Source: Conidiobolus incongruus B7586 (lineage: Eukaryota; Entomophthoromycota; Entomophthoromycetes; Entomophthorales; Conidiobolaceae). Taken from it: 12,678 nt of DNA. The stretch lies in assembly GCA_000697335.1 (NCBI GenBank), contig JNEM01006870.1:1-12678 (forward strand), in the 5' to 3' direction. The notes beneath the pieces were generated by a model. It saw only the letters and a program-made list of their open reading frames with translations. It was not told the DNA's origin and searched no databases. Below, piece by piece: positions 9,791-12,678 of the stretch (the stretch's first letter is position 1; the number at the start of each line of letters is the position of its first letter). The translations under genes and the position numbers were made by a program.

Positions 9791-9806
9791 CCCCCTTATT
9801 CCCCCT
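9791..9806 (-). promoter_or_regulatory. C-rich tract with two stress-response-element-like motifs
   Basis: Two CCCCT words (9792-9796 and 9802-9806) are spaced exactly 10 nt apart; on the G-beta gene strand these are AGGGG, the core of the stress response element recognised by Msn2/4-type zinc fingers in yeasts. They sit about 460-470 nt upstream of the G-beta ATG and stand out in very AT-rich DNA. On the minus strand the G runs (GGAGGGGG, GGGGG, GGG) might also stack as a weak quadruplex. Binding in this organism is inference. Confidence 0.35.
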
Positions 9807-11316
9807 CCGCTATTTTATTCTAATCTACACTTATCCTAAGAACAGCCATATATTCCTACAAATATTGTTGATTATTTGCTGGATCAGGTCAATTCTTTAT
9901 CATTATCTGTTCTACAGCTGTTTTGTTTCATTTGTGAGCATATTTGAATCACTGAATTTTGTGGCTTAAGACCAACAATCTACAAACACCCCAATGAGTG
10001 GTGAATAAGAATCCAATACTGGACACGATACGAGCTAATATTAGTAATATTTAATGATCAAAGTGGCGAATGCACTGACATTCGAGTTTCAAAATGAAGA
10101 AAGTTTCAAACCCAGCTGGCTATAATGCTCAATAATAGTTATACTGACTTTCATGTTAATTTGTATCCAATTGAAAAATTTTTCTGATCGCATTCCAAAG
10201 TATTAGAAAATTCCATCTAACGATATACAGAAGTAACATTTCATTTTATTCAGCGTTAAAATATCAAATTCTTAAATTTTACTAACAATTATAGATAAAA
10301 CTCTAGGGTAATGATTTAAGAATTCTTGTTACTCGTTAACCAATTTTACGAAAATCTGCTATCCTCCGTTCTCCCTTCAACTGCTTCAATGCTTTTGAAA
10401 CTTTGATAAATTGGTAATTCTAGTGATTGGTTAATTACTTGATGATGAAAGATTTAGCCAATTAGTTTAGCAGAATGAGACTGCATTTAATAAAATATAC
10501 GTTTATAACAATGTCAGTCATTTTGAATATACTCTATTTTTGAATATTAGTAAATAAATATAAAAGTGTATTGAATAAACAATTGAAATGGAATGGATTT
10601 ATAGTTAATGTTTAAAATGGATATTTATTTTGGGAGACATATTGAACACATTTTAGGATTGAGACAAATGAGAAAATAAATTGGTGGATCTAAACCTATT
10701 TCACTTGAATGTTTTTCAATTTTAATTTCGGATATTATTATTGGATGAATTGTAACATGGAGAAACTAAATATTCAGATTCCAAAATTTATAGCCAATCC
10801 TGAGTAAATTGATTTGAAATGAATTTGTAGTTTTATATGTAAATATATTCAAAGCTTAAGAAAAAATTATTTTATTTATGTCACATTCTCTGTCAAATAA
10901 ACTTAACATAACAATTCACTGTTTCTTTAATTTATATAATAAAATAAATATGATTTCATCCCAATATTTCAATAACAACAATGAAATAATATTATATTAA
11001 ATGTACCAAATTCTGAATTATTAATAAAACTATCACAATATATCCTATATAATCTCTTGTTTCAAAATTTAAAATAACTCAGATCTTCTTTAATAATTTG
11101 ATGATAATTACTCTTTCAAAGCAAGCTAAAACACCTTTCACTTAATTCCATAGTTGTTATTATTTTAATATTTCATGCTACAATTATAATCTTATAACTT
11201 AAAATGAAAATCAAAATTAATATCATCTTTATACTATATCTGGTTGATATAAAGTATTTGTTATTTATAGAAACTATTTATCAAAATTGTATTTTACATA
11301 TTTAGTGCGTTTTAAA

Positions 11317-11342
11317 TTTCGGAGGAATCCGAGGGTTAACCA
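11317..11342 (+). repeat. Dispersed short repeat, copy 2, with a GNRA-type hairpin
   Basis: TTTCGGAGGAAT (11317-11328) and TTAACCA (11336-11342) repeat the words found inverted at 4222-4251. Inside this copy TCGGA (11319-11323) pairs with TCCGA (11328-11332) around a GGAA loop. A possible relic of a transposon end or a shared regulatory element; family not identified. Confidence 0.4.
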
Positions 11343-12309
11343 AATATGGCTATTTCTATTGATATTATCCAATGATTTCGATTAATTCAAGTTTTAAAAC
11401 TATTTATACTCTTTTGATTGACTGAAAATGATTCAAGTTTTAGTCAACAAATATATTTGATATTTCACCAAGTATTTTCATTATTTTATTCTCAAAAAAA
11501 ATTTTCTGATTTTATGTAGTTAATATTTGTGAAAATGTATGAGAAAATTTGAACTGTAATAGTGATTATGTAATCATAATTGGAGCATGGTTTAAAGGTA
11601 TATATTAATTGGATAATTTGGAAATATCATTGTTTTATAAGCAATAATCAAAACAATATTTTATTCTGTAATACACTTCAAAACTTAATGAAAGTCCCAA
11701 TATTGACTCTTTTTTCAAAAGCTGCTGTAAGTTTATCAAATGATATAACAAACATAATCCAAAATTAATTTACGAAATATATTATTTGTTTCACTTAATC
11801 CCTAATAAAAAAATAATATAAAATATGTACTTCGAATATAAATTTAGACTTTAAATAAAATCAATACCAATTTTATAATGCCATTGATTTAAATAATATA
11901 TTATATAGGCTAACTGTTCAAAGTAGACAAATAGGTATTAAATTATAAATATTTAGTATTTTATAAATATTTTTCATTCTTTGAGAAATTTACTCTTATG
12001 CATAAATTGTAAATTCTTATTATATAAAAATAATGATGTAAACATGAACACAAGGTGGATTTTATAACTGAATTTTTGTTATAGTTTATTGAAATAATAT
12101 TGATTTAATTGTTGGAATTGCAATAATCTTTTGTTATACAATGAATTACACAACCAAGTGAAAAATCAAATAATATTTTCAAATATCAAACAAATTATAT
12201 TAAAAAATTAAATATATATTGAGTATATATTATTCTAAATATTTTTACTAAAATCTATCTATTATTATATATTATAATATAAAAAATTTATAAATAAAAT
12301 ATTAATTGA

Positions 12310-12329
12310 ATTTATTTATATAAATAAAT
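12310..12329. repeat. 20-bp perfect A/T palindrome
   Basis: ATTTATTTATATAAATAAAT reads the same on both strands. Because it holds only A and T in a nearly pure A/T block, it may be a chance product; such DNA is easily unwound and could also serve as a matrix-attachment or replication-origin-like site. Confidence 0.5.
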
Positions 12330-12597
12330 ATTGTTTTTTATAATTTTTATATAATTTCTTATATAATTAAAATAATTTACAAAGTACCTAGGAAGAATTT
12401 TTGGACAAAAAATATTTAATTTAAATAGCAATTATAATCAAAATTTATTTCTATTTCAAATAATATTTTGTTTAATCCTTATTCAAATAAAACTGGAAAA
12501 ATATATTATAAAATAATTAAATATAAATTTAATTAAATCTTTGAATAATTAAATTTAAAATTTTAATAAAAAATTATATTCAGTTATTATTTACTAT

Positions 12598-12636
12598 ATA
12601 TTGAAATAACTTATTAGATATTTATTATTTCAATAT
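12598..12636. repeat. 12-bp perfect inverted repeat
   Basis: ATATTGAAATAA (12598-12609) is matched by its reverse complement TTATTTCAATAT (12625-12636) across a 15-nt spacer. A stem-loop could form; no link to a gene or mobile element is visible within the window. Confidence 0.5.
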
Positions 12637-12678
12637 TTGCTTAAATTATTAATTTTTTTGATAATATTTTAATTATAT

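Larger units (their letters stand above)
9561..12678. other. Long upstream flank of the G-beta gene, no supported gene
   Basis: The part from about 9780 to 10140 is less AT-rich, with C-rich and mixed sequence and a hairpin CGAATG/CATTCG (10067-10072/10079-10084); it is probably distal promoter of the G-beta gene. From 10500 on the DNA is AT-rich, becoming nearly pure A/T after 12170. A 62-codon plus-strand frame at 11580-11768 resembles no known protein and has no codon signal. One copy of a dispersed word lies at 11317-11342. No RNA gene or mobile element was recognised. Confidence 0.55.

Noticed and set aside
9839-9949. Open plus-strand run of about 37 codons in the less AT-rich block
   Set aside because: No start codon at its head, no family match and too short to stand out.
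11580-11768. Plus-strand 62-codon frame
   Set aside because: No family resemblance or compositional rise; length is within what chance gives in 12.7 kb over six frames.

Overview
The window is nuclear DNA from a very AT-rich eukaryote, most likely an early-diverging fungus. The G-protein beta subunit has the fungal form of its N-terminus ([15 protein letters not shown]). Introns are short (47-96 nt) with GT..AG ends, and one carries a TACTAAC branch site. Coding sequence is visibly richer in G+C than the flanks, which are long A/T stretches. Mucoromycota (including the AT-rich Glomeromycotina) or Zoopagomycota would fit, but the lineage cannot be fixed from this sequence alone.

Layout: 1-1712 is AT-rich DNA without a supported gene. 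1713-2453 (minus) is an intronless 6-phosphogluconolactonase. 2454-5744 is a 3.3 kb intergenic region between divergent genes. 5745-7023 (plus) is a four-exon cation diffusion facilitator, predicted to carry manganese, of 372 residues. 7024-8076 is a convergent 3' intergenic region with several hairpins and a 20-bp palindrome. 8077-9334 (minus) is a four-exon heterotrimeric G-protein beta subunit of 344 residues, whose last exon is only 12 nt. 9335-12678 is the long upstream flank of that gene: a pyrimidine-rich leader (gene strand), a C-rich tract with stress-element-like motifs, then AT-rich DNA.

The three genes are ordinary conserved eukaryotic genes for NADPH production, metal homeostasis and signalling. 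They look like unrelated neighbours rather than a functional cluster. I saw no tRNA, rRNA, CRISPR array or intact mobile element, and no clear sign of a new multi-gene system. The points most worth a second look are the 12-nt terminal exon, the double DxxxD metal-site signature, the cluster of inverted repeats between the convergent genes, and a short G+C-rich word found in two inverted copies 7 kb apart.
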